Shown: one piece after another, positions 62,657 through 64,000 of the stretch
Layout: each line of letters starts with the position of its first letter
How positions within the stretch are numbered: position 1 is the first letter of the stretch
Assembly (NCBI GenBank): GCA_963920525.1
Contig: OY986435.1
Coordinates: forward strand, 261,518,962-261,582,961
Length of the DNA stretch: 64,000 nucleotides
Origin: Dichetophora obliterata
Taxonomy: Eukaryota; Arthropoda; Insecta; Diptera; Sciomyzidae
Direction: 5' to 3'
Notes under the pieces: generated by a model
What the model saw: only the letters and a program-made list of their open reading frames with translations
Database searches by the model: none
What the model was told of the DNA's origin: nothing
Made by a program: the position numbers and the translations under genes

Positions 62657-64000
62657 TATCTATTGGTTTAAAAATATTCCAACTGCAAATATTGTCATAA
62701 TATTGTTTATATGTTTAATTTCTTAAGAATATGTATGAAAGATGGCTTTGTATTATTAAATTTCCAGTCAAGTTAGTCGTAAATGACAAACAATTCGATC
62801 GTTGTCTTGCTGCGAAAATTCTTTCGCTGCACAATTTCGCTGATGAATTTAAAATTTCGAGTTTTTTTTTTTTTTGTTCTGAATGATTGTTTAACAAAAG
62901 TCCGCTAATGCCTATAATGTACGTATTTTATGTTCTTATGTATTTTATAAAAACGCTTTCTTCTGGCAAAAAAAAATTAAATACCTCAAAAAATTAATTT
63001 GCTATACATATAACAAACAGCTATATTGCTTAATTTCATTAAATGATTCAATGATTAGCTTAAGTATTTAAATCGCATATACAATTTATGAGGTCGCCGC
63101 GTCATGCTTATTTTTACTCAGTATCAGCAAAACAAAATAGTTTTCTTTTTAATCACACTGAAATTATTTGAACTCACAAAAATATATATATTTTCTTTCC
63201 TGCATTTAATGTGATAAATTTTCTTTTACTTCTTTACTTGTTGTAAATCCTGAAACTTACCTATTTCCGGAAAAAAAGACAACATTTTTGAATATAAAAA
63301 TTTCGAAAAATTTTGTATCCTAAAAATATTGCATTCTTAAATTATGTCTTGAGTGCAAAATGATGTCTCTTTTTTAAGCCTAGCTTCAAATTATGTATGT
63401 TTCTGTTCTTTGCCATTTAATGCACACACACTTTAGGATACATACTTAATTGTAAATGTTTTGCAAACTGATAGCAATTAAAAATTCTACAGCAGGCATT
63501 AGTATTAATTCTTAAAACATATCCATTTTGTAAATATTTAGAAGATATATATTTAAGTTTTTTTTTTGCCTTTGTATAATTACAAAAAAAATTGTTTTGC
63601 TAACGGTTGTTCGATACATAATTTTAAAATAAATAAACCGATTTTTCGACGAAAGTAAAGAAATCGACATTTGTTTGAACCATGAAAGCAAAATGTTCAA
63701 ATGCTATGGAGAGATTAAGGCATTCAACATAACGACAAACAAAAAACAATAAGAGTTTTCAAATAAATTTATATACATAGCGGAAAAACATTCAATACTA
63801 TAAATTATATGTCCTGCTCCGTCCTTATCCAGTCCCTACTAACATAAATCATTAATTAGAAATATAAATAAACAAAAACAAAGGTTGTAAATCATTTTAG
63901 TTAAATACCAGAAATGATATTGAGCAAGCAACATTAAGCAAAATTTATATTTGCATGTTTAAACAAAGCTGTGTTTAAATGCAGCATTATTGAAAATGTT
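62657..64000 (+). other. lqfR 3' UTR and downstream sequence
   Basis: No open reading frame or recognisable transposon protein is seen after the stop. Candidate poly(A) signals are a weak ATTAAA at 62755-62760 and overlapping AATAAA hexamers at 63628-63637; several more follow near 63760 and 63865. The sequence is extremely AT-rich. The true cleavage site cannot be chosen from sequence. Confidence 0.5.

Noticed and set aside
1..64000. LTR retrotransposon or endogenous virus
   Set aside because: I found no paired direct terminal repeats with gag/pol motifs; all RT relics have non-LTR signatures.

Overview
The window looks like nuclear DNA of a higher fly (cyclorrhaphan Diptera, perhaps a tephritid or another large-genome fly; this placement is inferred). 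It is very AT-rich, its only host gene has long introns, and the remainder is a dense graveyard of transposons (non-LTR retrotransposons of several clades, hAT, mariner/Tc1, piggyBac, Mutator-like, MITEs and tRNA-derived SINEs). There are no bacterial operons, CRISPR arrays or rRNA genes. I identify one host locus, on the + strand, running almost the full length of the window: the fly gene liquid facets-Related (lqfR), encoding the Golgi/endosomal clathrin adaptor EpsinR (vertebrate CLINT1/enthoprotin).  Layout of lqfR: coding exon 1 at 2505-2557; a 16.7-kb intron full of transposons; a tight cluster of five exons at 19235-19436, 19496-19645, 19707-19905, 19981-20077 and 20141-20913 (ENTH domain plus disordered tail). 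The donor at 20913/20914 leaves one base of a codon and can join either of two terminal exons of the same phase. The first is a 2,837-bp exon at 32216-35052 that encodes a complete Tel2 (TELO2, the PIKK-maturation factor). The second is a distal exon at 62115-62656 that completes EpsinR. Both joins keep the frame exactly: 671 aa for EpsinR and 1,436 aa for an EpsinR-Tel2 fusion. Expression of Tel2 as a translational fusion with EpsinR is known in Drosophila, so this is a second fly locus with the same architecture, here with the 41-kb alternative intron crowded by transposons.  Mobile-element layout: 1-2.5 kb, upstream region with a jockey-like RT relic. 2.6-19.2 kb (intron 1): a foldback/Mutator-like element with perfect 9-bp target duplication (4111-5044), hAT relics, a LOA/R1-like retrotransposon with RNase H (about 8740-11180), a hAT element with palindromic arms (11734-12789), and two SINE copies. 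20.9-32.2 kb: MITEs, a MULE transposase relic, a 39-bp minisatellite and a large foldback. 35.2-39.4 kb, directly after the Tel2 exon: two related non-LTR elements, one inserted in the other. 41-50 kb: palindrome-armed hAT element with perfect 8-bp target duplication (41675-42685), an inverted-repeat/tRNA-like composite, tandem MITEs and a 217-bp palindrome. 50.6-53.8 kb: piggyBac and non-LTR relics. 55-57.3 kb: a three-level nest (MITE, Tc1-like, mariner). 58.1-61.4 kb: an RTE-clade relic and further fragments. 62.1 kb onward: the final lqfR exon and 3' UTR.  The notable themes are (1) one donor choosing between two cell-biologically unrelated C-termini, (2) inverted MITE pairs that bracket the Tel2 exon within the alternative intron, and (3) several hAT-type elements whose subterminal arms are built from different short palindromes.
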